Origin: Marthasterias glacialis
Lineage: Eukaryota > Echinodermata > Asteroidea > Forcipulatida > Asteriidae
Assembly: GCA_911728455.2 (NCBI GenBank)
Contig: OU452239.1
Location: 4,686,384 to 4,750,383, forward strand
DNA length: 64,000 nucleotides
Reading direction: 5' to 3'
Each line of letters begins with the position of its first letter. Position 1 is the stretch's first letter. Positions 1 through 9,050 of the stretch are shown one piece after another. A program made the translations under genes and the position numbers. Below the pieces are notes generated by a model. The model was not told the origin of the DNA, searched no databases, and saw nothing but the letters and a program-made list of their open reading frames with translations.

Positions 1-1162
1 TGGTACTGATTAATGGCAATACTGGTACTGATTGTTCTCTGGCTTTGGCCCCCGTTGCCCACCTCTCAAATCCATACACATACTTGGTAGTTGAGTCAGC
101 TCTGTCGTTTAGGACTGTCAGGATATTCCTCACTTTTATCGTTGCCTGTATATCCTGAACTAGTGTCCCAATAAAACCACTGTTCTCAAATACAATGAAA
201 AAAAATCACAAGACAAAATTCTATAGTTAAAATATTCCTATTTACAAATTCTCTCTCAGTTAATTATTGGTAATTACAACATTATTCTAATTAATTATAA
301 ATTGTGGCTTAAATAGTTATGGAATTATTATTTACAAGATTGATGATGCTTTCTTAAATATTTACAAGATGATCTTGTATGCACTTGAGGTTGTGGGGTT
401 TTACTCAATCAGGCAGTCAGGTGAGGATGGTCATTGGAAATAGTGGCCCTTGTCACTATCCTGCAGAGCCTCAGATGTCAGTGGTTGGTGCCGTAGTCTC
501 TGGCCTTCTTTATAAGTTCGGTCCAGTTTTGTTTCTAGTATTTAGCCCCCAAATTGTAACCATCTATAACAGAGTAATTGAAAGGGAATTCCAGTGCTGT
601 GCATACATAATTGCTTGAACATTTACAATAACTAAACTGTGATTCCATTTAAACTTCTCAAGCTAAATGATTTTCTCCAGTCAAGTCTATGATTCAAGCA
701 TTAATACATCAATCTATCAATAAGGAAATCGTAGCACAATTTATTTGTGCTTACAAGCCACATTAAAAATCATTAACGATTCACTCTTACTTAAAAGTTC
801 TGCCACAAATAAGATTGAGTTAAACAGCTGATTTGAACTTTAGTAAATCCAGATAACTTAATGAACTGATGAAACATTTTTTATGATCTTAATCATGAAA
901 TTAAATAATCAAACACCTTTAAGCAAAAAGAAAATACACAGAAAAGAACTTACGGTTGTACTGGTAGACAAAAGTCTGTAAAATACACTTGGTGTTCATA
1001 TCAAAACTCTTTGCTCGATATAACTTCTCTAATTTTGCTGCCTAAATCATCTGTCTGCTATAGCTGATATGAACTATGCCTGGTGACATTGATGTAGAGC
1101 ACGATCTGTCATAAAAACACGATCTTCTCTTCTCAAGATCTCAGAATCATCTGATCCACTTT
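1..1162. other. AT-rich intergenic sequence, no gene seen
   Basis: No coding frame with recognisable protein similarity, splice-site pairing or RNA gene is visible. A short open frame on the plus strand at 379-618 has no familiar motif and looks like chance. The first 40 bases contain the word TGGTACTGATT twice, about 23 bp apart. The stretch resembles unique AT-rich invertebrate intergenic DNA. Confidence 0.5.
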
Positions 1163-1169
1163 CCCCCCC

Positions 1170-1218
<49 letters not shown>
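1163..1218. repeat. Compound microsatellite: poly-C then (TC)n
   Basis: A run of 18 C (1163-1180) is followed directly by 19 TC dinucleotides (1181-1218). It is a pure homopurine/homopyrimidine tract, the type that can form triplex (H-DNA) structures and that stalls polymerases, so its length in the assembly may be unreliable. Confidence 0.95.
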
Positions 1219-1220
<2 letters not shown>

Positions 1221-1547
1221 TACATTCAAACCTAGATCACATGACCATATCAATACAAGTCCTGGCACTGTTGTCAACGCAAGTCCTAGCAACCATTGAA
1301 ATTTTGAACTGCTGCTTTAATATGCAAATTATATACTGTACACCTGTAAGACTTTTCCTAGATGCAGGACAACCATGGTTTAAGTATAGGCTAAAAAAAA
1401 GCAAAAGGGTAAATCTGTGCAATTTAAAGAGCTGCATGTAGCATGCATCGCTGAACGCAGCTACTGAGAATTATTGGGAAACACAATGGAGGTATTAAGG
1501 CTACTGGGAACTACTGGGTTACACAAAGGATACATGGAGCTACTGGG

Positions 1548-2520
1548 TTATGCAATCAAAGTAAAGTTAAACAGACTCTTCAACTGCTCTACTTGGGGTG
1601 TTTTGAATGATATTCTGACAAGGACGATCCCTGGCAATTTTTCGAACAGATCTTTCATCAGGCCATCTGATATCTGGCTGCTTCCATTCTTCCAAGGCCC
1701 CTGGAGAAAAATATTTAAAACCAGCATCATCTTTCATAGATATCCTTATAATATAGTTGTTCTGCTAACCATTGACAAGACAGTAGTGGTTCCCATTGTG
1801 ATTTTTCTTTGTTGATAATGAAACCAGCTTTGCAGAGGTCATCATGAATTTCTTTGGCATTTTTGTGTGCATCCACTAAATTGTCAGAGATTCCTAAACC
1901 ATCATCAAGATATACAACAATAGATTTGCTTTCACTCCTCCATTTTTTCACTAGACAGTGCATGATTTTTGAGAATATGTAAGGCGCAGATGTAAGACCA
2001 AATGGTAAGACACTGACCATTCCATGAAAACCCTAGGTATTCTGTATGCTCAGGGTAAATTTCAACATGATGGTAACCGCTTTTGATTTCGAATGAAAAT
2101 ACATGCCTCTGCTTAGATACATTTTGGCTGTTTTAAGATCTTCATATTTTACGGATTGTTTCCAAACATGTAAAATCACTGTTCTCAGATCTAAAAAAAA
2201 AGGCCTCTTTTTACCATTAGCCTGTACTGAAACTGACAGTGGACTAACTGCTTTAGGTTTGTCATTGCAATGGACAATTCTATCTTCATTTAACAGTTGT
2301 GAAATCAATTCTGTTACGAATTGGGAATGTGCTATGTCAGCAGAGCGGTTGTTTCGACAGCATGATGGAGCAGGTATAGATTTGAAGGGAATTTTGTAAC
2401 CTGTATTTATGACGTCTACTATAAATGAGTTGTTGCAATTATGTCTCCAGAATGCAATATGTTTGCGCAGATTTCCTTTGACGTATTTGCCAGCATCACC
2501 TTGCTGTAATTCAAATCCTT
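1548..2520 (-). pseudogene. Degenerate reverse transcriptase fragment, DIRS-like retroelement
   Basis: Read on the minus strand, the frame from about 2520 down to 2036 carries a conserved N-terminal RT block (a 'KHIAFWR' word, then 'SPLSVSVQ' followed by a Lys-Lys-Arg and LDLR). After one in-frame stop at 2033-2035 the same frame continues (2032-1727) with RT motif B-like 'LPFGLTSAP' and the catalytic box 'VYLDDGLG' (YxDD), then 'KSQWEP'. A frameshift near 1730 moves the thumb region into another frame, which fades out near 1550. The family usually continues with RNase H and often a tyrosine recombinase; neither is present here, so the copy is 3'-truncated. The word pattern is that of DIRS/Ngaro-type elements of marine invertebrates. 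The RT identity is firm; the DIRS placement is inferred from family resemblance. It is dead: a stop, a frameshift and a truncation are seen. Confidence 0.85.
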
Positions 2521-2841
2521 TATGTCTTATGAAAAAAGTATAAATATACTTATCTCTCATTGTTCTCTGTTTGTTGAAGATCTGTCCCGTTGCATCTTTT
2601 CTAAGTCTATGAGGTTCTTGCATCTCTTGCTGAGGTGATGTACGTGTGAGGGGCGGTAGTCTTGCCAGATTGTGAGAGGGGGCATTCTCTTCTCCAATGT
2701 CCTGCTGATCGGCAGGCAAAGCATGTTCCTGGTCTCCCTTGCTTGGTGTATGTTGGGAAGGTAGCCTGTCTGATGAAGACGTATGGGTTGGAAGTTGTTT
2801 AATTATTGCGTGATGAGTTGGCACTGTAGTGACGAAAACGA
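2521..2841 (-). pseudogene. Linker between gag-like and RT parts of the broken retroelement
   Basis: This stretch joins the two recognisable parts of the minus-strand retroelement and is open in the same frame as the upstream part of the RT. Its translation is rich in Pro, Ser, Thr, His and Gln and has no motif I recognise. In related elements this position often holds a zinc knuckle; no CCHC pattern is visible here, so it is absent or eroded. Confidence 0.5.
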
Positions 2842-3349
2842 TTACTGCCTCTCTGTGATTTGTCTTTGATCTTCTTGATGCTTGAGGGCTCTGGACTCTG
2901 CGCATTTAATTCTTTTCTCATCCTCCGAGTCTGAAGCGAGGTCATTAACTGCATATTCTTTTACAGTCTCCCATCCACCTTCACTTGTATCTGCAAGCCT
3001 GATCAGACTTTGCAAGTTTTCTTGCAAGTTTTGCAAGTTTCTTGGTTGCCGAGTCAATGAGGCTAGAGACCGAATTGATGTCTCCGGCTTTGACTGCTTC
3101 TTGTGATTTTACAAGGGTCTCCAAGATTTCGTTGTTGAAGTCGAATTGCTTATGGTTTCCTTCTCTCTTCCATTTTGTGTTAGTTGCAGTCTTTATCTTT
3201 TCATTTATGGCCTTGTAGGAATTTTGCTGAGTTTGCATCATTCCAACCAATAACATTGTACAGGATTCTTTTATAGTCTTTTGTAGCTTGTTTGTCATGG
3301 TTTGAAAGGCCATAAGTAGTCGTTCTGCATTTTCTGCATTCGACTCCAT
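2842..3349 (-). pseudogene. Degenerate gag-like ORF of the same retroelement
   Basis: On the minus strand an ATG at 3349-3347 opens a frame with a 'KQFDFNNEILETL' stretch, followed by an amphipathic helical region. A frameshift near 3010-3040 moves the reading frame, which then continues with 'LIRLADTSEGGWETV' and 'DLASDSEDEKRIKCAE'. The order KQF-x-FN, a helical linker, LIKLAD-x-S-x-x-GW and an acidic 'SDSDDEKR' is, from memory, that of the first ORF of DIRS-like elements in cnidarians, molluscs and deuterostomes. It lies directly upstream of the RT on the same strand, as expected for one element. I see one frameshift and no intact product. A 26-bp A-tract (minus-strand sense) lies 21 bp before the ATG. 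Confidence 0.7.
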
Positions 3350-3370
3350 GGTTGAGTGAATCTGAGTAGC

Positions 3371-3396
3371 TTTTTTTTTTTTTTTTTTTTTTTTTT
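3371..3396. repeat. Poly-T tract (26 T; poly-A on the minus strand)
   Basis: An uninterrupted run of 26 T. On the minus strand it is an A-tract immediately upstream of the gag-like start of the broken retroelement. It may be an internal microsatellite or the poly-A tail of a separate inserted retrocopy. Confidence 0.95.
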
Positions 3397-3529
3397 CCTT
3401 GGTTGTCTGTCGGTACGCAGATGGCACATATTTGCCACACCTTGCCTTATATACTTGTCCATATCACCTCCACAACCCTCCGCGCAGCGGAGTAGTATTC
3501 TTAAGAACTAATTTTTGTACTAATTCACT

Positions 3530-3718
3530 GCCTTGTTCAACTGTACGAAAATACATTGTCCCACGTCCATCCAGACATTGTCCTTGAGTTTTCTGGAATG
3601 ACACAGGAGGATGGTCATGATATCAGCATCTGTTGCACAAACAACAACATTCTGTTCTGGAACTGCTTCAGACAGCATGATCTGGTATCGGCCTCCACAT
3701 GTGAGCATACAATGGACA
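3530..3718 (-). pseudogene. Fragment of a mobile-element-associated protein (HxEADTR / ATDxDxxxxLL motifs)
   Basis: On the minus strand, from 3718, one frame reads 'CSHVEADTR'; about one codon later the neighbouring frame takes over and reads 'VVVCATDADIMTILLCHS' followed by 'WMDVGQ'. The pair H-x-E-A-D-T-R plus V-x-x-TD-x-D-x-x-x-LL, then a W-x-D-x-G, is a recurrent signature in uncharacterised repetitive proteins of marine invertebrates, as far as I recall. No start, no end and a frameshift are visible, so it is a relic. I assign no enzymatic function. The evidence is motif resemblance only. Confidence 0.45.
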
Positions 3719-3899
3719 AGAATCTCCTCTGAAGCTCCAATAAGCCACTAAGTTACTTGCCTATACTTAAGAATTCTTGATGTCTTTTGGGGATGGAGAA
3801 ACAACCTGTCACACAACTTGTGTTGCTATAACAAGATGTGACGGAAAAATGCACAACCCATGCATTTTACATAGCTACATACAGTAAAGCCTTTTAAAA

Positions 3900-4475
3900 A
3901 ATCCTCACTACTTATGATTGTTTGACCAAATATGGACAAAATGAACATTTTTTGGCAAACTATATTTCAATACAACCGCTTTTTTTTAATCTGCAACCTT
4001 TCTTTCTGTAGGATAGGTTTGTCAAGACATTTGCACCAAAAATTCAAATTAATTCACCACATAAACCATTTTGTTCTTAATGGTAATTTTTGGTCAAAAT
4101 TGTCATTTTTTTTTCAAAAAAGGAGCCAAAATATCCTGAGTGGGTTCAATTGGATTTTTTTATTAAATCCACATCCTTTTCACCTAGAATAGGCTTATCA
4201 AAACATGGTTACTTACAAGTCTGATTATTTGACAAAATAATAGTCAAACTGATCATTTTGGCCAAAAGTGGTCAACATGGCCAAAATGTCATGCATGGGG
4301 TCAATACGACTGCTTTTGAGGGGGGGGGGGGATTAGCACCCTTTTCTGCATTGTAAAAGCTTCTCAAAACATAGTTACCAAAAATTCTGATTATTTGACA
4401 AAATAATAACCGTCAAAATTGTCATTTTGGGCCCCAAAATGGCCCAAATGTCATGAGTGGGGTCAATAAGACCCA
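3900..4475. repeat. Short tandem repeat, about 160-bp unit, three to four diverged copies
   Basis: The word GATTATTTGACAAAATAATA occurs near 4223 and again near 4389. A GAGTGGGTTCAAT-like word occurs near 4138, 4295 and 4455, giving a spacing of about 157-166 bp. Each unit also has a GTCAAAATTGTCATTTT-like segment and a 'CAAAACAT-GTTAC' segment. The leftmost copy (from about 3900) is more diverged. A G-run (about 4320-4331) interrupts one unit. Confidence 0.75.
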
Positions 4476-5690
4476 GCCAGGGTGTGAATGAAAGTCGTAA
4501 TTGCCTCAGCCGGAATGGTTGGGAGTTTTAACAAAAATTAAAATATTTCTAAAGAAATTATTACAGTCAATTAAAATTGGTTAAAAATATCAGTATTCGT
4601 AATTGGGTAGCAATGCAAACGGCAGCGCAGTATAGTGTGGGCATAGCATTGATGTGTCTTAAATTGAGTTGCAACTTCTCCTGCAGTGATTTCTGACAAA
4701 TAGCTTCTTTGTTTTCTTACAGTTTTGACCATTCTGGCAGATCAGGCAATTCCAGCTTTTACCATTTACCTCCAGCCAGGTAAGATGAAGTAATGTTTGT
4801 ACACAAGTTGATCCTTGTGAATTTCTGTTTCTGGAATATAACATTTTTCTTCCAAATAAAGCGGGCATGTGGTGGATGAAAGCAGACACACCCTTATGTA
4901 ACCCATGCCATGTTACTGTACCAATAAGTAAGAGGGTTAACCACGCCAGGAATTCTACAAATATTCTGTGCTCACCCGTGGGATTAATTTTCAGAATTTC
5001 CAAAATAAATTTTTAAATTTTTAAATGATTAATTAAATGCTATCAATTTGGACCAAAAGCCAAAGTTGTCTGCCACAATTTACATTATAAATTTTTGCAA
5101 TTGGGGAAAAAAAATTGCCTGCATCCAATTTTATTGAATGTAAAGCCATAAATGTCACGTTATTATTTATGAAACACCAGACCACACTTTAAATGTTAAC
5201 AGTTTGTAAAAGCTACTCGCACTTGTATGTAAAAGTGCTATGTACATGTAGGAACCTTTTAGAACAGAATGCCAGTGCCTTTGGTACAGTAATGTACATG
5301 TGTAGTTACTCAACTTTAAGACACAATTCACCTTAAGCATGTTAAGGATGTAAACTGTTGGTTACCATTAGTACATGTACACCATTCTCCTTTGTAACTC
5401 TACACCTCCATGATGATGTCCTTGTGCAGTCAAGTACAAAACTTTGTAAATATTGTAATTTAGAAACTCTCTAATTGGACCAAGAATGAAGCAATGGCAT
5501 GTGCCCCCCCCCCCCCCCAATTTGAAATCTGGACCTTTGAGATAACCGGAAAGCTCTTATGTTACTCAATGTTTCAAACTATTCTTCTATTTATACTGTT
5601 TTATACCTCCACTTCAGATTATCTAACTAAACAATAATAAAAGGTATGACGAGCACTGAAAAGGGGCATACTAGTCACTGTGTAAATTTA
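4476..5690. other. Intergenic sequence upstream of the CKS gene, no assigned gene
   Basis: No recognisable protein. A minus-strand open stretch at 4659-5003 (about 114 codons) has no ATG start and no motif I can place. A C15 run occupies 5504-5518. One exon-like segment (4723-4779) is listed separately. TACATGTA-type words recur around 5220-5380. Confidence 0.4.
4723..4779 (+). other. Candidate small exon (57 bp) bounded by splice-like sites
   Basis: A pyrimidine-rich TTGTTTTCTTACAG ends at 4722 and a GTAAGA donor starts at 4780, enclosing 57 bp. Two of the three frames are open across it and one has a stop. It lies about 2 kb upstream of the CKS start on the same strand, so it could be a noncoding 5' exon of that gene, an exon of an unseen gene, or chance. 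I have no protein similarity to support coding use. Confidence 0.2.
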
Positions 5691-6105
5691 TATCTTGTTT
5701 AACCAGTTACTGCCAGGATTCTTCAGTTTTTTCCTGTCTAGCCTGATGGGATTACTTTTTTGGAAATGCCGGAATCATTTTTCTTTGAGTGTAGGCCTAC
5801 TGTTGGCACAAAGAAATCTTGACTTGACAAAGCCAAGAGAACAAAGATTCTCTTTATCGCACTGTGACTTTCATTTTTCTACCAAGGAAATGTCAAATTC
5901 ATGCACTGAGAAATGAAAAAACCTCGGCGTTGAGCAACGGCATAGGATTAATACTAAACCCGGAACCAAGTCTGAATACTGGTTCACTCTGGCTCTCCTC
6001 TATTGAGCTGTAAGAACAAAGAATAAACAATGGTGGAGCCTCTTGATGTCTCATAATCCTCTTCTTGCAACAAAGGGAACAAGGTCTGGAATCAAAAACA
6101 TCTGC
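5690..6105 (+). repeat. Dispersed repeat, copy 1 (about 400 bp, forward)
   Basis: It shares a colinear series of blocks with the sequence at 10548-10945 (reverse-complemented) and partly with 6955-7205. The blocks are TTAACCAGTT, then CCAAGAGAACAAAGATTCTC, then an AACGGCATAGG-like word, then an AACAATGGTG-like word, then CCTCTTGATGTCT-like and CTTCTTG-AACAAA words, ending near GGTCTGGAAT. No coding capacity is evident. It is probably a non-autonomous mobile element; terminal repeats are not clear. Confidence 0.75.
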
Positions 6106-6758
6106 ACAATAGCCAAAAATCTGCAAAATATTCAAGACCATTTTTTGTGTGTGTGGGTGATAGAAGTGATAGCAGTCGACCTTTATTCGGGTATTCTAAT
6201 TTACACGATGGCGTGTTTCAACGTCACCCATTTGCTGGAAACTTGCAAAAAACGTAGGCTGTACAGTCTCAGTTGGCAAGCCTAGATAAAATAGTTACAC
6301 CCCCTTGTGCCCCCCCCCTTATTTTCAGTGTTAAATATACATTATTCATTACACTTATGCTCCTGAGGGTTATTTCCAAATAGCTATTGTTGTATACAAT
6401 GTTTTAGTTTGTATAAGATCTGTTTGAAAAAATGTCTTTATGAGGCTTATTTCAGATGTCAAGGTCATTATGGCTTATTATACAAAAGAAATGCTGTCTG
6501 AGTGTTAATATGAGAAGGACTTTGCATATCAACTTCAAACTTGGTGTGTGGATTGGTCTTGGAGCCTTTTGGACCCCTTAGGGTTGTCATAATATGGCAC
6601 CTTTCCGCCATGAATCACTCTTAGTTTACATTGTAATAAACTACATTCTTTACTTGCACTGGTCTGTATTTATCTTGCAACAACTATCAAAGAATGAGAT
6701 TAATCTCAGCAGGGCATTTGCATTTGTCAATACACCATTCTTGTTTGTATATTTTTCA
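6106..6758 (+). other. Proximal 5' region of the CKS gene
   Basis: No separate gene is seen. The stretch ends in TTTTTCAG (6752-6759), which looks like a 3' splice site 20 bp before the CKS ATG. The start-codon exon may therefore begin at 6760 and the transcription start may lie further upstream. I cannot identify a TATA box or the first exon with any confidence. A C-rich run (about 6309-6317) is present. Confidence 0.35.
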
Positions 6759-6778
6759 GATTGTTTATATGATTCATA

Positions 6779-6846
6779 ATGCCAGAGAATGTACAACAGC
6801 TTATAACATATTCTGAGAAGTACTTTGATGAAAACCTAGAATACAG
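6779..6846 (+). CDS. CKS1: CKS1/CKS2 cyclin-dependent kinase regulatory subunit, coding exon 1
   Basis: Residues 1-22 plus two bases of codon 23. CKS proteins are small adaptors that bind CDK1/CDK2, recognise phosphothreonine on CDK substrates and help multisite phosphorylation and, with SKP2, p27-type inhibitor turnover. This exon encodes the conserved 'YSEKYFDENLEYR' strand, including Lys14 and (split) Arg23, equivalent to human CKS1 Lys11 and Arg20 of the phosphate pocket. The N-terminus is three residues longer than human CKS1. The ATG has A at -3, and an in-frame TGA at 6770-6772 fixes it as the start if the upstream acceptor is used. The donor is AG|GTATGT at 6847. The three exons join without any gap in frame to an 80-residue protein plus stop, full length for the family. 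CKS1 versus CKS2 is not decided by this sequence alone. Confidence 0.93.
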
Positions 6847-6954
6847 GTATGTGCATGTATTATTGTACTTAGAATTGTATCTACTCAGTAATATCAGTTA
6901 AATGAAAAGAATACTAATGGTAATAACTTGACATCAAGTGCTATTTTCTTATAA

Positions 6955-7205
6955 CCAGTAGCCAAGAGAAAGATTCTCATTGAAGCACCATGTTTTTTGT
7001 TTTCTCTAGCAAGAATTGAACAACCTTTGCTGTGAGCTACAGCTGAGGATTGCTTCTATAACCGGAACAAAGGCTGGATACTCAGTTCACTGGGACTTTC
7101 CTCCATTGAGCCAAAATACAATGAATAAAGAAAGGTACATGTAGAAGCCTCTTGATGTCTTGTAATCCTCTTCTTGGAACAAAATGACAAAGGTCTGGAA
7201 TTGGG
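6955..7205 (+). repeat. Dispersed repeat, copy 2 (partial, forward)
   Basis: It carries the AGCCAAGAGAAAGATTCTC block (about 6960), an ATAACCGGAACAAAGGCTGG-like block, CATTGAGCC, AATACAATGAATAAA, CCTCTTGATGTCTTGTAATC and CTTCTTGGAACAAAATGACA. These are in the same order as in copy 1 but with the left part and a middle section missing. It is flanked by a direct duplication of about 90 bp (6845-6945 and 7207-7302). Confidence 0.65.
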
Positions 7206-7296
7206 AATGTATGTTTGTACTTAAAATTTTTATCTACCTAATAATAGTAGTTTATTTAATAGTTATATGAAAAGAACAATAATGGTTATAATAACT

Positions 7297-7651
7297 GGAC
7301 TTAACTCTCTTCTGCCCTTTGACCTCAGTATACAGTTTGCTGACATTCGCCTGTGCATCATAATGGAAGGAAAATGGCAAAATATTTAAATCCGTATTTC
7401 CTCTTTGTGTAGGTGGAACGACATGTAGGCATTACACAGCTGGTGCACACTTTATGCATGCTCAGTAGTGGAAAGTCCGGGTGACCTTTGTTCCAGGCTT
7501 GGAATTTCACACAAAAATATGAAATGGATTTGCACAGGGAAAAACATCATGATGTCATCTGACAGCAACTACTTAATAGTTATATCATAACCGTATTCAT
7601 AGGGTACAGTGCAGGTGAATGTCAGCAAACGCTATACTGAGAGTTAAATCC
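7297..7651. mobile_element. Inverted-repeat (MITE-like) element
   Basis: The left arm (7297-7356) and right arm (7609-7651) are imperfect reverse complements. They share GGA(C/T)TTAACTCTC, CTCAGTATA, TTTGCTGACATTC and CCTG in inverted order. The left arm has an extra 16 bp or so between the first two blocks. Total length is about 355 bp with no coding capacity. A clean target-site duplication was not found, so the exact ends are uncertain. Confidence 0.55.
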
Positions 7652-7727
7652 AGCAAAGGAACTTGCAGCATTTTTTATTATTATTTTTGGCGAGGCAAGA
7701 AGAGATAGTGCCACATGCAAGCGCATA

Positions 7728-7750
7728 CATGCATACGCGTGGTATGCATG
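7728..7750. repeat. Perfect 9-bp hairpin (CATGCATAC / GTATGCATG)
   Basis: CATGCATAC at 7728-7736 and its exact reverse complement GTATGCATG at 7742-7750 surround a 5-base GCGTG loop. The surrounding alternating purine-pyrimidine bases (7721-7760) could also favour Z-DNA. No function is implied. Confidence 0.8.
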
Positions 7751-8037
7751 AACGCGCGGACAGTGTATCAATTTAAGGCAGCTGGTTTGTACATGAAACT
7801 AACGTAATGCAAAGCATAAAGACGAACACCAATCACAGTATTTCCATTTGTGTTGCAGTTAATTTTCAAAGTCAGAGCTCAAAACATTCATTATGTAAAA
7901 GATTAGGTGCCACGCAAAAATTGAACAGGCTAAAGAATGGCCCTTGACCATGAATAGGAAATGTCTGTGAAAGAAAAATCACAAATTTTGATGATTTTTA
8001 CCCTTTTGTTTTTTTGTTAAAGGTATAATTTATTAAT

Positions 8038-8202
8038 GGCAATACAGTGTGTAGACCCAGTCTTCACAGCATAGTAATGACCTCTGGTAGTAGCTGGCCG
8101 CTATTAATGGACCTCACCTTCGGCACAGTTCAGTAACAGCGGACAGCCACCCACCCGGTAATTACCACGCAGTGAAGACCGGGTCCTCACATTGTTATTG
8201 CC
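8038..8202. mobile_element. Foldback/MITE element, about 165 bp
   Basis: The left arm (8038-8098) begins GGCAATACAGTGTGTAGACC. The right arm (8145-8202), reverse-complemented, begins GGCAATAACAATGTGAGGAC. Both continue through a CCAGTCTTCAC / CCGGTCTTCAC block and a weaker inner part. The arms total about 58 bp each, so the element is nearly a long hairpin with a loop of about 45 bp. Confidence 0.65.
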
Positions 8203-8215
8203 TACATAGTAATAA

Positions 8216-8343
8216 GGGAATAAAAGACGCAAGTGACTAAGGTCTTAAGGTGCTGTTTAAACCGGCAGGGTTGTGGTCATGTTATAAAGGACCTAGCCGA
8301 ACCTTATCACATTTTTAAGACCGAGGCACTGCTCTATTATTCC
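8216..8343. mobile_element. Second adjacent foldback segment, about 130 bp
   Basis: The left arm (8216-8250) reads GGGAATAAAAG with GGTCTTAA further in. The right arm (8313-8343), reverse-complemented, reads GGGAATAATAG with GGTCTTAA. It begins 13 bp after the preceding foldback and may be part of one composite element. Confidence 0.5.
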
Positions 8344-8724
8344 CATTCATAAATGGCCTTTTGCAAAAAATGTTTTTTAATAGCTTCACATTTCGACCCT
8401 ATCAGAGTCTTTCTCAAAGGCTTCATGACAACACAACACACCCATACAAGTATACTGGAGTAACAGAAGCAGTCAAGGGGAAAGAAGTGAAAAGAGAGAG
8501 GCAGAAAGCATTTGGAAGATGCAAGGGATGAACAATGAAGAGGGAGACAAAGGGGGGGAGGGGGTTCAGGGAAGAGTCTGGATTAACCACAAGGGGTTGG
8601 AAACACAAAAGACAACGAGAAGGTGAAAGAGAAAGATTTAAACAAGACAGATTTAGAAAGGGGGAACATCTACGGAAGAAGGAGAAGGCAAAAACAAAAA
8701 GTGATTAATCCTTTCCTTTTGGGA

Positions 8725-9050
8725 TGTTCATACCATGGGGTTGAATGGGGTGGAGGCACCTTATCCACATTTTCTCCCTACTCAGACTCATCAAGTCCGA
8801 GTCCCTTTTTGTCCGAATCTCTCATGTCTATATAAAGTTAGTTCTGTTAGTAGGTCATTTGTTACACGTGTGCAGCTGCTGCTCGCCCAAAGTTTCTACT
8901 CCGAAGCTGGCATACATTTATGTGTAATTTTACACCAAAAAAAACACCCTTTTCATCAAATGTGTTTTTTTTTTTTTACGAAATTTGCTGCGAATGCAGG
9001 AGAGTGACATCAAATTCGCTTTGCATTCGCTTGAAGTATGAACCAGGCTG
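8725..9050. mobile_element. Possible non-autonomous element ending in GTTCATAC / GTATGAAC
   Basis: ATGTTCATACC at 8726 and GTATGAACC near 9037 are inverted with respect to each other. The right end has the CGAATTTG / GCATTCGC style words of short invertebrate elements. The arms are very short, so this is weak. Open frames inside have no recognised motif. Confidence 0.3.

Noticed and set aside
1074-1292. Arg-Glu repeat protein on the minus strand
   Set aside because: It is simply the translation of the (TC)n microsatellite.
4659-5003. 114-codon minus-strand frame as a gene
   Set aside because: No ATG start, no recognised family, and a candidate splice-bounded segment of the other strand overlaps it.
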